From positions 3,844,001-3,908,000 of the forward strand of contig AP019416.1 of NCBI GenBank assembly GCA_004295565.1: a stretch of DNA of 64,000 bases. The letters run 5' to 3'. The position numbers and the translations under genes were made by a program. Positions 10,612 to 23,367 of this stretch are shown here, one piece after another. The notes under the pieces are model-generated. The model ran no database searches, was not told the DNA's origin, and worked only from the letters and a program-made list of their open reading frames with translations. Each line of letters starts with the position of its first letter. Within the stretch, counting starts at the first letter, position 1. This DNA is from Vreelandella olivaria (GTDB lineage Bacteria > Pseudomonadota > Gammaproteobacteria > Pseudomonadales > Halomonadaceae).

Positions 10612-11058
10612 TTATTGGCGCTTTAGCTGCAGCATTTCACCATTTTCAAAGCGGCGGCGTTCTGGGTCAATCAACTCCAACGTGCTCTCATCAATACGCA
10701 TGAAGTAGTAGATTTGGCCATCACCATTCGGTGTCAGCTCGTAAACCGTAGCGTCTGGATCAGACGGCGTACCGGTCAGCACTTCCCAGTTACCCGCGTA
10801 GTTTTCATCCGGGGGTGTTTGAGGATGGTTCCGATATGAAGCGTTCAGCGTAAAGGTGCGCTCTTCAGCCGCGCTCGTTTCTTCTCCCACCATCGTGACG
10901 TCCAGATCAATACCATCACAGTTACGGCAAGGCAGTGAACCTTGGTAATTTTGCTGTGCGGTAGCCGCCTCTTCTTGCTGTTGCTCCATGGGGCTACTTG
11001 CACAGCCAGCCAGCAGTGCCAACATGGCCGAACCGGCCAGCAAACTCTTAAGTTGCAT
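10612..11058 (-). CDS. NlpE-like outer-membrane lipoprotein
   Basis: Intact, 148 residues. The start at 11058 (MQLKSLLAGSAMLALLAGCAS) follows AAGGAGA. It carries a lipoprotein signal with lipobox LLAGC; Ser at +2 points to the outer membrane. The mature part begins with a low-complexity QQQEEAATAQQ linker and then YQGSLPCRNCDGIDLDVTM, the CXXC-containing start of the NlpE N-terminal domain (copper homeostasis / Cpx-activating envelope sensor in E. coli). The ending IDPERRRFENGEMLQLKRQ also fits this domain. Only the N-terminal NlpE domain is present, as in many short relatives. Monocistronic between terminator and a divergent hisC. Confidence 0.8.
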   Translation of the reverse strand: MQLKSLLAGSAMLALLAGCASSPMEQQQEEAATAQQNYQGSLPCRNCDGIDLDVTMVGEETSAAEERTFTLNASYRNHPQTPPDENYAGNWEVLTGTPSDPDATVYELTPNGDGQIYYFMRIDESTLELIDPERRRFENGEMLQLKRQ

Positions 11059-11224
11059 AGAGTGTCTCCTTAATCTCGTGTTGGACATCACATTTGTTTA
11101 TGCGCAGTTGTGACAGCATAACCGTTACAAGGTGCGACGCACACCCCTAGCAATGCGAATGCTTGCGCTTCGTTAACCTTCAAGCGACCATGGTGTACCT
11201 TGCTAGGATAATCAGGTTACCCAC

Positions 11225-12280
11225 ATGAGCCAATACTGGAGTCCGGCCGTTCGCGAACTTACGCCTTACGTGCCCGGCGAGCAGCCCCGTGAGCAGCTTG
11301 TTAAGCTCAATACCAATGAAAACCCTTACCCACCAGCGCCAAGCGTTGGTGACGCTGCGCGACTATGCAACAGACCATCTGCGCCTATACCCTGACCCTA
11401 CCTCTAAAGCGTTGCGGGAAGCGTTGGCAGAGACGTTTCAGGTAGCCAGCAGCCAAGTGTTTGTTGGTAATGGTTCCGATGAAGTGCTGGCATTAGCGTT
11501 TCAAGCGTTTTTCCGCCATGGCGCACCACTCGACGCACCCGCCATCACCTATAGCTTTTACCCCGTTTACGCCAATCTTTATGGCGTTGAGCTGCGCAAG
11601 CATCCGCTCAATGAGCAGTGGAAATCGATATTGATGCGCTTGGAACAGAGACTAACCGAAGCGGCGTTATCTTTGCCAACCCAAATGCGCCAACGGGCCA
11701 CGCGCACCCACTTTCAGCAATTGAGACGCTGCTTAAGCGGGTCACGGATCGTGTCGTGCTGGTGGATGAGGCGTATGTGGATTTTGGCGCGGAGAGTGCT
11801 GTTGCGCTGATTAACCGCTATCCTAATCTATTAGTCACCGGTACGTTTTCCAAATCTCGCAGTTTGGCTGGCTTGCGGCTAGGCTATGCGGTGGGCTCAG
11901 AGGAGTTGATCGATGGCCTGCTGCGGGTAAAAGACTCCTTTAACTCTTATCCTGTCGATAGCTTGGCAAGCTTAGTAGGCATCGCCGCACTCAAAGATGT
12001 CGAGCATTTTGAAGCTTGCCGCGAGCGTGTTATTACCACCCGCGAACGCACTCGCCAGCGCCTTAAAGCCTTGGGATTTGAAGTATTGCCCTCTAAGGCT
12101 AACTTTGTACTTGCCCAGCACCCTGATTACGAAGGCGCGCAGCTATTTGCTGGCCTACGCGAGCGAGGCATTCTAGTGCGCCATTTTAATACCTCAGACC
12201 TTAACAACTTCCTACGCATCACCATCGGCACCGATGATGAGATGGATAGTTTGATTGAGGCGTTAGAGACGCTTCTCTAG
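11225..12280 (+). CDS. hisC: Histidinol-phosphate aminotransferase (frameshifted)
   Basis: PLP-dependent transaminase converting imidazole acetol phosphate and glutamate to histidinol phosphate. Starts at ATG 11225 ([20 protein letters not shown]). Family blocks: [52 protein letters not shown], the PLP lysine in [18 protein letters not shown], and [11 protein letters not shown] near the end. Two frame changes, near 11345 (after NENPYPPAP) and near 11620 (after NEQWKSI). About 351 residues after correction, normal. It is separated from hisBHAF by 6 kb and lies behind its own upstream gap. Confidence 0.93.
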
Positions 12281-12283
12281 TCA

Positions 12284-12440
12284 GGGTGAGGTGTGAGGTG
12301 TGAGGTGTGAGGTGTGAGGTGTGAGGTGTGAGGTGTGAGGTGTGAGGTGTGAGGTGTGAGGTGTGAGGTGTGAGGTGTGAGGTGTGAGGTGTGAGGTGTG
12401 AGGTGTGAGGTGTGAGGTGTGAGGTGTGAGGTGTGAGGTG
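12284..12440. repeat. Heptamer tandem repeat, about 22 copies
   Basis: The unit GAGGTGT is repeated without interruption for 157 bases (about 22.4 units), starting 4 bases after the hisC stop; only the first unit differs (GGGTGAG). A pyrimidine-rich stretch with CCTCAC words (12481-12545) follows, roughly complementary in composition. The repeat has strong strand asymmetry (no C) and could form unusual structure or expand and contract by slippage. No spacers, so it is not a CRISPR array. Confidence 0.97.
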
Positions 12441-12549
12441 GAGCAGGATATTCGTTAGATACCCTTATACCAACATTTTCTACTCACTATTCCCCTTACT
12501 CCTCACTATTTACCCCTCCCCCCTCACAACCGCCCCCTCACAACCACGC

Positions 12550-12588
12550 AAAAAAATCCCCCAAGGCATCAGCCCTGGGGGATTTTTT
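12550..12588 (-). terminator. Distal rrn terminator
   Basis: AAAAAATCCCCCA and TGGGGGATTTTTT form a perfect 13-base inverted repeat around a short loop, usable in both directions. On the minus strand it directly follows the 5S-like remnant, so it is the original end of the rRNA operon; on the plus strand it also closes the hisC side. Confidence 0.85.
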
Positions 12589-12591
12589 CAT

Positions 12592-12664
12592 AATAAGTGC
12601 CTGACGATGTTCGGGGCGGCCATCCGCAGGGCGGCTCTCCGCTACTCTACATGGGAGACCCCTT
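12592..12664 (-). pseudogene. Remnant of a second 5S rRNA gene
   Basis: On the minus strand CATCGTCAGGCACTTATT (complement of 12592-12609) is identical to the 3' end of the intact 5S gene (14640-14657). Upstream of it, GGGGTCTCCCATG and AGAGTAG copy the 5S block GGGGTCTCCCCATGCGAGAGTAGG. The two parts are separated by about 32 extra bases (GC-rich, 12610-12642) and the 5' two thirds of the gene are missing. I read this as the tail of a second, tandem 5S gene. The alternative is that the GC-rich part belongs to the intron end and only the last 18 bases are 5S. Confidence 0.6.
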
Positions 12665-12675
12665 GGTTTTCTTCC

Positions 12676-14599
12676 AATCGAGTAGGAAGGGGAGTCGCCT
12701 CCCCTGTCCTCTCACACCACCGGGCATACGGTTCCGTACCACGGCGGTTCATGAACAACGTTTGAGCACTCTTACCGTATCAAGTATCGAGATCAGGCCC
12801 TGATCGTAGAACCATTTCCCTCGGCAGGGCTTGATTCATGTGCGAAGCCCCGGCATTCCACCAGGGGCCTCGACCGTTCCACGCCGATTTCCAGGCACGG
12901 TGCGCGTCCAGACCTAGGCCTCGGAGTTTCCGCCACCGGGTCGCCGGGCGCTTCCATTGCCGCCAGATCAGACCGCGTAAGCGGCGGCGTATCCATTGAT
13001 CCAGTGCTTCCAAGGGGCGTTTCACATCAACGAGGCTAAAATAGTTGGCCCATCCTCGTAGGACTGGCCTCAACCCTTCGATTACCCGTTGGATGTTACG
13101 CCCCCTGCCACGCTTCAGGATCTCACGGACACGCTGCATCATGCGCTTCAGGCTGCTCTTGGCTAGCGTCAGTTTCGACTGCTTGTGCCGAGTGAGACTG
13201 TAGCCTAGATAGCCGCGTTTCCATGGCCGATCCACCGCACTTTTGTGGCGATTGACCGTCAGCCGGAGTGAGCTCTCGAGATACTCACTCAAGCTGTCCA
13301 TGACACGCTTACCTGCTCGCCGACTTTTGACATACACCTGCACATCATCGGCGTAGCGGCAGAAGCGGTGGCCTCGGCGCTCCAACTCCTTGTCCAGGCC
13401 GTCCAGCAGGATGTTCCCCAGTAGCGGGCTGAGGGGGCCGCCCTGGGGTGTCCCCTGCCGTCTCGGCGTGGGCAACCCGTGCTGGAACAGGCCCGCCTCC
13501 AGATAGCGGCGGATCAGACGCAGCACGCGCTTGTCGTTAACGCGCCGCGCCACCCGTGCCATCAGCAGGTCGTGATTCACGCGGTCGAAGAAAGCCTCCA
13601 GGTCAAGGTCGACCACCCAGCGGTGGCCAGCGGTGACGTGGGCCTTCATGGCCGAGACAGCCTGCTTGGCGCTGCGTCTGGGGCGGTAGCCGTAACTCGA
13701 CTCTGAGAAAGTCGGGTCGAAGATCGGCATGAGCACCTGGGACAGCGCTTGTTGGATTAAGCGGTCAGTGACCGTGGGAATGCCCAACTGCCGCGTCCCA
13801 CCTTTGGGTTTGGGGATGGCGGCGGCGCGGATCGGGCTGGGGTGATACTCGTCGGCTAATAGCCGCTCGCGCAGCGTTAACCAGTGCTGCTTTAGGTGGT
13901 CAGCTAGTTGATACACCGTCATGCCATCGACACCCGGTGCGCCTTTGTTGGCGACCACCCGACGGTAAGCTCGCTCCATGTTCTCTGGGTCGACGACCCG
14001 CTCCATGAGCGAGATGGGCTCCGCTTTCGTCCACGATAGCGACGCCGGGGACGTCTCGACGCTCACCGGCCGGGACGCGGGATACTGTCCCTGCCCTCTG
14101 GGTGAGTGACGGTATTAGCGTCGGTTTCTGTCTTCATGATCGATCCTCGAGACGGTATCGCCTACTCGCGGTTCTTCATGTTCGGCCCTTGGTGCCGCGG
14201 TGAACCGGCACTTACTATGGCCTCTGCTGACGTCTGATGATCCATCCCGTCGCCTCTCGACGCCGGTAGCACCGAGGCAGATCACCAGACCTCCCAGGGT
14301 AAGACGCGCGACCTTCCCGCTTATGCCTGTCGGATCTACGCCATGGCGTTCCGTGCAAGTATTGGGCTTTGATGATTGTGGCCACCTCACCCCGCCATAG
14401 CGCCTCGTATCCGCTTCCTGTTCGTCAGGCCAGCGTTTTGCCTCGGGCTTCCTTCGGATTCCCTCTCACGGGGGACACCCTTGCCGTCAGCTAGCACTTC
14501 CCCTTGCCGGGCGTGCAGGGGACTTTCACCCCAAGTCATCCTGAGGCACCACCCCAGGAACAGCGCCAGTCAAGGCGCTGCGCGCCATGCCTGGCGCAC
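12676..14599 (-). mobile_element. Group II intron inserted behind the 5S rRNA terminator
   Basis: The 5' boundary is placed at 14599, where GTGCGCCAGGCATGGCGC begins directly after the terminator T-tract; GUGYG is the usual group II start. The 5' RNA domain includes the typical GGGGTGAAAGTCCCC element. An ORF for reverse transcriptase/maturase lies inside, and past it comes a domain V/VI-like part (GAACCGCCGTGGTACGG ... CCTACTCGATT) ending near 12676. Insertion right after a Rho-independent terminator and an ORF without endonuclease domain are features of bacterial class C introns. The exact 3' end is uncertain and could lie as far as 12610. Confidence 0.8.
12780..14066 (-). CDS. ltrA: Group II intron reverse transcriptase/maturase
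   Basis: Intact, 428 residues. Reverse-transcriptase blocks appear in order: NKGAPGVDGMTV, IPKPKGGTRQLGIPTVTDR, FSESSYGYRPRRSAKQAV, VVDLDLEAFFDRVNHDLL, GTPQGGPLSPLLGNILLD, and the catalytic FCRYADDVQVYVKS (YADD). The maturase/thumb region follows with FLGYSLT-like GYLGYSLTRHKQS and LRPVLRGWANYFSLVD. The protein stops after about WKRPATRWRKLRGLGL plus a short tail; no HNH endonuclease domain is present. It should act in splicing and retromobility of the surrounding intron. The only protein of its size here without a frame problem. Confidence 0.97.
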   Translation of the reverse strand: MSVETSPASLSWTKAEPISLMERVVDPENMERAYRRVVANKGAPGVDGMTVYQLADHLKQHWLTLRERLLADEYHPSPIRAAAIPKPKGGTRQLGIPTVTDRLIQQALSQVLMPIFDPTFSESSYGYRPRRSAKQAVSAMKAHVTAGHRWVVDLDLEAFFDRVNHDLLMARVARRVNDKRVLRLIRRYLEAGLFQHGLPTPRRQGTPQGGPLSPLLGNILLDGLDKELERRGHRFCRYADDVQVYVKSRRAGKRVMDSLSEYLESSLRLTVNRHKSAVDRPWKRGYLGYSLTRHKQSKLTLAKSSLKRMMQRVREILKRGRGRNIQRVIEGLRPVLRGWANYFSLVDVKRPLEALDQWIRRRLRGLIWRQWKRPATRWRKLRGLGLDAHRAWKSAWNGRGPWWNAGASHMNQALPREMVLRSGPDLDT

Positions 14600-14602
14600 C
14601 AC

Positions 14603-14632
14603 AAACAAAAACCCAGCCGGTTGGCTGGGTTC
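14603..14632 (-). terminator. Intrinsic terminator after 5S rRNA, intron target
   Basis: On the minus strand AACCCAGCC-AACC-GGCTGGGTT is followed by TTTTTGTTTGT. It lies 15 bases beyond the 5S 3' end, and the group II intron starts immediately after its T-rich tail. Confidence 0.9.
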
Positions 14633-14646
14633 TTCGTTAAATAAGT

Positions 14647-14763
14647 GCCTGACGATGACCTACTCTCGCATGGGGAGACCCCACACTACCATCGGCGCTA
14701 AGCGGTTTCACTTCTGAGTTCGGCAAGGGATCAGGTGGTTCACGCATGCTATGGTCGTCAGGC
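14647..14763 (-). rRNA. rrf: 5S ribosomal RNA
   Basis: Read on the minus strand from GCCTGACGACCATAGC to GTCATCGTCAGGC, whose ends pair as the 5S terminal helix. The internal sequences GAACCACCTGATCCCTTGCC, CCGAACTCAGAAGTGAAAC and GCGCCGATGGTAGTGTGGGG are standard bacterial 5S. About 117 bases; ends placed by the terminal helix. Confidence 0.95.
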
Positions 14764-14772
14764 GTAACGGTT

Positions 14773-14790
14773 AATGTATATCATGCTGAC
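14773..14790 (-). other. 23S processing stem, 3' arm
   Basis: AATGTATATCATGCTGAC (plus strand) is the exact reverse complement of 17895-17912. The two arms flank the 23S gene and would form an 18-bp helix in the precursor, the usual RNase III cleavage site. Confidence 0.9.
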
Positions 14791-14910
14791 TATGGCTAAA
14801 TTGTGTGCGTCTCATTGCCTGCCGCCTGCTCCTTTGAGTCAGGCCACACGCTGCGTATCCGGCTTTTTAATGCTTCGTCATCATTACGACCAGACCCCTT
14901 GGGTGTTATA

Positions 14911-17790
<2,880 letters not shown>

Positions 17791-17894
17791 CTATAACCCG
17801 AAGGAGTCTGGATGTCGCAATGATAACGTTCTATTTTGCCGGATACGCTTGAGACGTATCACAATTTAAGAAGCACTTCCTAAGAAGTGTTCTT

Positions 17895-17912
17895 GTCAGC
17901 ATGATATACATT
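17895..17912 (-). other. 23S processing stem, 5' arm
   Basis: Partner of 14773-14790 (perfect 18-base complement). It lies about 105 bases upstream of the mature 23S 5' end, next to the spacer boxA. Confidence 0.9.
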
Positions 17913-17922
17913 GTTAAAGAGC
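17911..17922 (-). promoter_or_regulatory. Spacer boxA antitermination element
   Basis: Minus strand GCTCTTTAACAA, the conserved boxA of gammaproteobacterial rrn operons (Nus factor/antitermination), in the 16S-23S spacer. A second copy precedes the 16S gene. Confidence 0.85.
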
Positions 17923-17932
17923 GACTGCTATA

Positions 17933-17976
17933 AGCAGTGATAAGGCACCGCCGCAGGCGGTTGGCTTATCACTGCT
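17933..17976 (-). other. Long hairpin in the 16S-23S spacer
   Basis: AGCAGTGATAAG (17933-17944) pairs perfectly with CTTATCACTGCT (17965-17976), with an inner stem ACCGCC-GCA-GGCGGT. It occupies the place where other rrn operons have tRNA genes. The whole 247-base spacer (17791-18037) holds no tRNA. Confidence 0.85.
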
Positions 17977-17991
17977 CATTAACAGCATTCT

Positions 17992-18016
17992 GATCAGGTA
18001 ATTCATTGTGGACGCT
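17992..18016 (-). other. 16S processing stem, 3' arm
   Basis: GATCAGGTAATTCATTGTGG followed by ACGCT is complementary, with a few mismatches, to the leader segment 19751-19774. Together they would form the helix that encloses precursor 16S RNA. Confidence 0.8.
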
Positions 18017-18037
18017 TACTAACTGTGACGCATCGTT

Positions 18038-19570
<1,533 letters not shown>

Positions 19571-19750
19571 AAATCATTGTGATCCTTACTCGCTAACTGA
19601 CGGACTAGCCGACAGCAGCAAAAGCGGATCAAACTTGGCTCAAGGTTCAAACGAATTCATTCAAAACAGATTCCAAAGGACGAATCCTTTAAAACCTTAT
19701 TGCTTGAGTCGCTTGCCTTGATATTTGGTGATTTGTCACCAACATCAGCA

Positions 19751-19774
19751 AGCGCCCACATGAATTACCTGATC
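19751..19774 (-). other. 16S processing stem, 5' arm
   Basis: AGCGCCCACATGAATTACCT then GATC (plus strand) pairs with 17992-18016 on the other side of the 16S gene. It lies about 180 bases upstream of the mature 5' end. Confidence 0.8.
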
Positions 19775-19777
19775 AAA

Positions 19778-19789
19778 TTGTTAAAGAGC
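19778..19789 (-). promoter_or_regulatory. Leader boxA antitermination element
   Basis: Minus strand GCTCTTTAACAA, identical to the spacer boxA, placed in the transcribed leader between promoter and 16S gene. Confidence 0.85.
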
Positions 19790-19848
19790 TGTTTCGCTGC
19801 ATTTAACTAGCAAACCGTTGAACTGGCTTGCCTCAGCGAGGAAGGCGT

Positions 19849-19876
19849 ATTCTACGCATTTCCTGGTGGTTGTCAA
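19849..19876 (-). promoter_or_regulatory. rRNA operon promoter
   Basis: Minus strand TTGACA (19871-19876), 16-base spacer, TAGAAT (19849-19854), followed by a GC-rich start. This is close to the sigma-70 consensus and lies about 280 bases before mature 16S. The further upstream stretch to 20050 holds no gene; it contains an inverted repeat (GGCAGCG ... CGCTGCC, about 19979-20012) that may end pssA transcription or sit in the upstream activating region. Confidence 0.85.
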
Positions 19877-20050
19877 CCGCTGTTTCCAGCGAGCAAGGCG
19901 AGCGATAGAACTTGCTCTAACCTCCTGACAAACCAAGGCTTTTACACCTTATGCACCGCTGGTAACGCTTGGCGTCCCCGGCAGCGGATGCGTACTTTAC
20001 GGATTCGCTGCCGGGTTGGCAAGGGCTTTTGAAAGAACTGTCAAAAAGTC

Positions 20051-20960
20051 CTAGCGGCTAGGTTTTGCCTTGCGCATAACGGCTAAAACAGGCCCTGAAG
20101 CCACGTAGGCTCCAAACAGCAGTAATAGCATTACCGAAGGTTCAACCGAAATCATAACGAAAGCCAGAACGATGGCCAGCAGCACAACAAACGGTACCGG
20201 CTTTTTAAAGTCGAGATCCTTGAAGCTGTAGTAGCGGATATTACTCACCATCAGCACACCTGCCGCCGCCACCACAACCAGCATCAGTAACTTGAAGCCA
20301 AAGGCATCGGCATCAAAGCTATGGAAGGTCCAGACACTGGCCGCTACTAGCGCGGCGGCAGAAGGGCTTGGCAACCCAATAAACCACTTTTGTCGACGCT
20401 ACCGATCTGTACATTAAAACGTGCAAGGCGCAGTGCCGCGCAGGCCACGTAAAGAAAGGCCACCACCCAGCCGGTTTTACCTATGTCCTGAAGAATCCAG
20501 GTAAAAGCAACTAAAGCGGGTGCCATACCAAAGGAGATCATGTCAGACAAGCTGTCGTACTCAGCGCCGAATTCACTTTGCGTATTGGTCATACGTGCGA
20601 CACGGCCATCCAAGCCATCCAGCACCATGGCAATAAAGATCGCGACGGCGGCCGAGGTGAACTCGCCATTAATACCAGCAACGACCGCAAAGAAACCTGC
20701 AAACAGCGCCGAGGTGGTAAATAAGTTAGGCAGTAAGTAGATACCTCGACGGCGGATCTTTTACCATCCTCTACAGTTTCCTCAACCACCTCCGTTTCAC
20801 GCAAGAAGGCAGTCGCCAAATCCTCGTTGCCACCTACCTCTGACGGATCAGTGTCGTTTGGCTGCTCATCGCCTATCGGGCCTGGTTTAGCCTGATCTGA
20901 ACTTGCCTGACCTGAGCCTGAGTGCTCTTGATCGCGAGCGTCCTGTGTCATAGGTTTCAT
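20051..20960 (-). CDS. pssA: CDP-diacylglycerol--serine O-phosphatidyltransferase (frameshifted)
   Basis: Integral membrane enzyme making phosphatidylserine. The CDP-alcohol phosphotransferase signature D-G-x2-A-R-x8-G-x3-D-x3-D is complete (LDGLDGRVARMTNTQSEFG, then AEYDSLSD). Hydrophobic helices follow (GWVVAFLYVACAALRLARF, LLMLVVVAAAGVLMVSNI, VMLLLLFGAYVASGPVLAVM). It belongs to the polytopic PssA type, not the peripheral E. coli type. Start taken at 20960 (MKPMTQDARDQEHSGSGQAS), which adds a hydrophilic acidic extension of about 65 residues before the first helix; a later start cannot be excluded. Frame changes near 20755 and 20380. About 302 residues. Confidence 0.9.
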
Positions 20961-21086
20961 CCATTAAAAGTGAAGTCACGGGAACAGTAGTTGCTTTCAT
21001 TCTACACGGTGAGTGCTACTCAGCCAGCCAATTGCTGTATTGATGCTCTCTGCGCCTCAGTCAGCGAGCGACAATTAAGCCGCCAT

Positions 21087-21119
21087 GAAAAAGCGCCACC
21101 CCTGGGAGGGAGCAGCGCT
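21087..21119 (-). terminator. Terminator of ilvIH
   Basis: Minus strand AGCGC-tg-CTCC ... GGGG-tg-GCGCT followed by TTTTT, 36 bases past the ilvH stop and before pssA. It suggests ilvIH and pssA are separate transcripts. Confidence 0.75.
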
Positions 21120-21154
21120 CTTATTTGGCAGTCAATGCTTAACGCTTTTAATGC

Positions 21155-21646
21155 CTAAAGCGACAACACCTTATCGCCCCGAGCAATCCCAGAGACCCCG
21201 GTACGGGCGACCTCTAGAATACCGACTGGCGCCATGGCCTGCAGGAAGGCATCCAGCTTGCCCGCATCGCCGGTGATCTGCACGGTATACAGGCTAGGCG
21301 TCACGTCGACGATCTGGGCGCGGAAGATATCCACCGTGCGCTTCACTTCATCACGCGCCGCGCCTAGCGCTTTCACTTTCACCAGCATCAGCTCGCGCTC
21401 GATATGATTGCCCTCGGTGAGATCCACCAGCTTGACCACATCAATCAGCTTATTGAGGTGCTTGGTGATCTGCTCGATGACCCGGTCATCGCCCACGGTG
21501 GTGACCGTTAAGCGCGAAAGCGACGGGTCTTCTGTCGGCGCTACGTTAAGCGTTTCGATGTTGAAGTTGCGCTGGGAGAACAGCCCGACTACACGTGACA
21601 GCGCACCCGGTTCATTTTCTAACAGAATCGAGATGATATGACGCAT
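21155..21646 (-). CDS. ilvH: Acetolactate synthase, regulatory (small) subunit
   Basis: Intact, 163 residues. It begins [20 protein letters not shown], the ACT domain that binds valine for feedback inhibition; the block GLFSQRNFNIETLNVAPTED and the C-terminal half (RTVDIFRAQIVDVTPSLYTV) are typical IlvH. The start shares one base with the ilvI stop (TGATG), so the subunits are translationally coupled. Followed by a terminator; ilvC is not adjacent. Confidence 0.97.
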   Translation of the reverse strand: MRHIISILLENEPGALSRVVGLFSQRNFNIETLNVAPTEDPSLSRLTVTTVGDDRVIEQITKHLNKLIDVVKLVDLTEGNHIERELMLVKVKALGAARDEVKRTVDIFRAQIVDVTPSLYTVQITGDAGKLDAFLQAMAPVGILEVARTGVSGIARGDKVLSL

Positions 21647-23367
21647 CAGGTACGCTCCGTTTTAGACAGCAGCATGTCACGCATGGCACCTAACGGCACC
21701 TGCATCGGATAGACGTGCTCAAAAGGGTCGACCTTCACGTCAAGGAACACCAGCTCATGCTTATCAGCAAAGGCACGCTCTAGCGCAGGCTCCAACTCGT
21801 CAAGGGTATTGACGGTAATCGCGGTAAATCCATACGCCTCAATCAGCATATGAAAGTCCGGCAGCGACTCCATATAGGAGTGCGCGTGACGCGATTTATA
21901 GTTCAAGTCCTGCCACTGACGCACCATGCCAAGCGAAGCATTGTTAAGATTGACGATCTTAACGCCCACCCCGTACTGCTTACAGGTGGAGAGCTCCTGC
22001 ATCATCATCTGGAAGCTGCCTTCACCGGTGACACACACCACGTCATCATCCGGGTAGTTCTGCTTGATACCCATGGCGGCGGGGAAGCCAAAGCCCATGG
22101 TGCCCAAACCACCTGAGGTAATCAGTCGGTTGGGTTTATCAAACTTGTAATACTGAGCAGCAAACATCTGATGCTGACCAACATCGGTGGTCACGTAGGC
22201 TTCGCCGCGGGTTACCCGACAAAGCGCTTCGATCACTTCCTGTGGCTTAAGCGCTTCGCCCACCTTGGAAGGCTCGTATAGCTTGCCCTCTCGGTCGGCG
22301 CGCCAGCCATCAATCTTCTCCCACCACTCGGTAAGTGCTTCAGGATGGGCAATTTTGTGCCCCTGCACCAAGCTGATCATCTCGTTGATAACGCTGGAGG
22401 CTGGCCCCACGATCGGCACATCGGCACGCACCGTTTTAGAGATTGAGCTTGGGTCGACGTCCACATGGATGATTTTGGCGGTGGGGCAGAATTTCGACGT
22501 GCTGTTGGTTACGCGGTCGTCAAAACGCGCCCCAATGGCAATGATCAGGTCGGCGTGGTGCATGGCCATGTTCGACTCATAAGAGCCATGCATGCCCAGC
22601 CAGCCCAAACACTGTCGGTCACTTTGCGGATACGCGCCAATGCCCATCAGCGTAGTGGTGATCGGGTAGCCCAGCTGTTTGACCAGATCGGTCAGGCCTT
22701 CGCTGGCTTTGCCCGTGACCACGCCACCGCCGGTATAAAACACCGGACGTTTGGCCTTTAGCATCATCTCAACGGCTTTTTGATCTGCCCCGTGTGGCCG
22801 CGCGTTACCGGGTTGTAGGAACGCAGCTTGACCTTTTCGGATAGATGTACTCGTAACGCTCGGTGGGCGCGGTCATATCTTTAGGGATATCCACCACCAC
22901 CGGGCCAGGGCGACCGGTTGAGGCTAAATAGAACGCCTTTTGAGCACTTCCGGGATTTCCGACGGGTGACGGATCGAGAAGCTGTGCTTCACAATCGGGC
23001 GCGTCACACCGACGATATCGGTTTCCTGGAAGGCGTCTTCACCGATCAGATGGCTCGCCACCTGGCCACACAGCACTACCATGGGGATAGAGTCCATGTA
23101 GGCGGTGGCAATACCAGTGACGGCGTTGGTGGCACCGGGGCCGGAGGTAACCAGCACACAGCCGGGCTTGCCTGAGGCACGGGCATAGCCGTCGGCTGCG
23201 TGGGTAGCCGCTTGTTCGTGACGCACCAGAATGTGCTTCACTTTGTCCTGACGGAAGAGCGCATCATAGATATGCAGCGCTGCCCCACCGGGGTAACCAT
23301 AAATGTATTCGATGCCCTCATCTTGCAAGAAGCGGGCGATCATATCTGCGCCGGAAAGCAGTTCCAC
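21646..23367 (-). CDS. ilvI: Acetolactate synthase, catalytic (large) subunit (frameshifted)
   Basis: ThDP- and FAD-dependent enzyme for the first common step of valine/isoleucine synthesis. I choose GTG 23367 ([20 protein letters not shown]) because AGGGAGA lies 6 bases upstream; the frame stays open further upstream without a family match. The catalytic Glu is in [23 protein letters not shown]-side blocks and the ThDP motif ([17 protein letters not shown] ... [14 protein letters not shown]) are seen. The stretch 22768-22923 contains more than one frame change ([21 protein letters not shown]-like sequence is spread over two frames). Corrected length about 573 residues. Confidence 0.95.

Noticed and set aside
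12284-12440. CRISPR-like repeat
   Set aside because: Seven-base units are directly adjacent, with no spacers and no cas genes nearby.
12780-14066. Diversity-generating or anti-phage reverse transcriptase
   Set aside because: Domain order, maturase region and flanking RNA elements are those of a group II intron.
17791-18037. tRNA genes in the 16S-23S spacer
   Set aside because: No cloverleaf, T-loop or CCA-end pattern; the hairpin is a single long stem.
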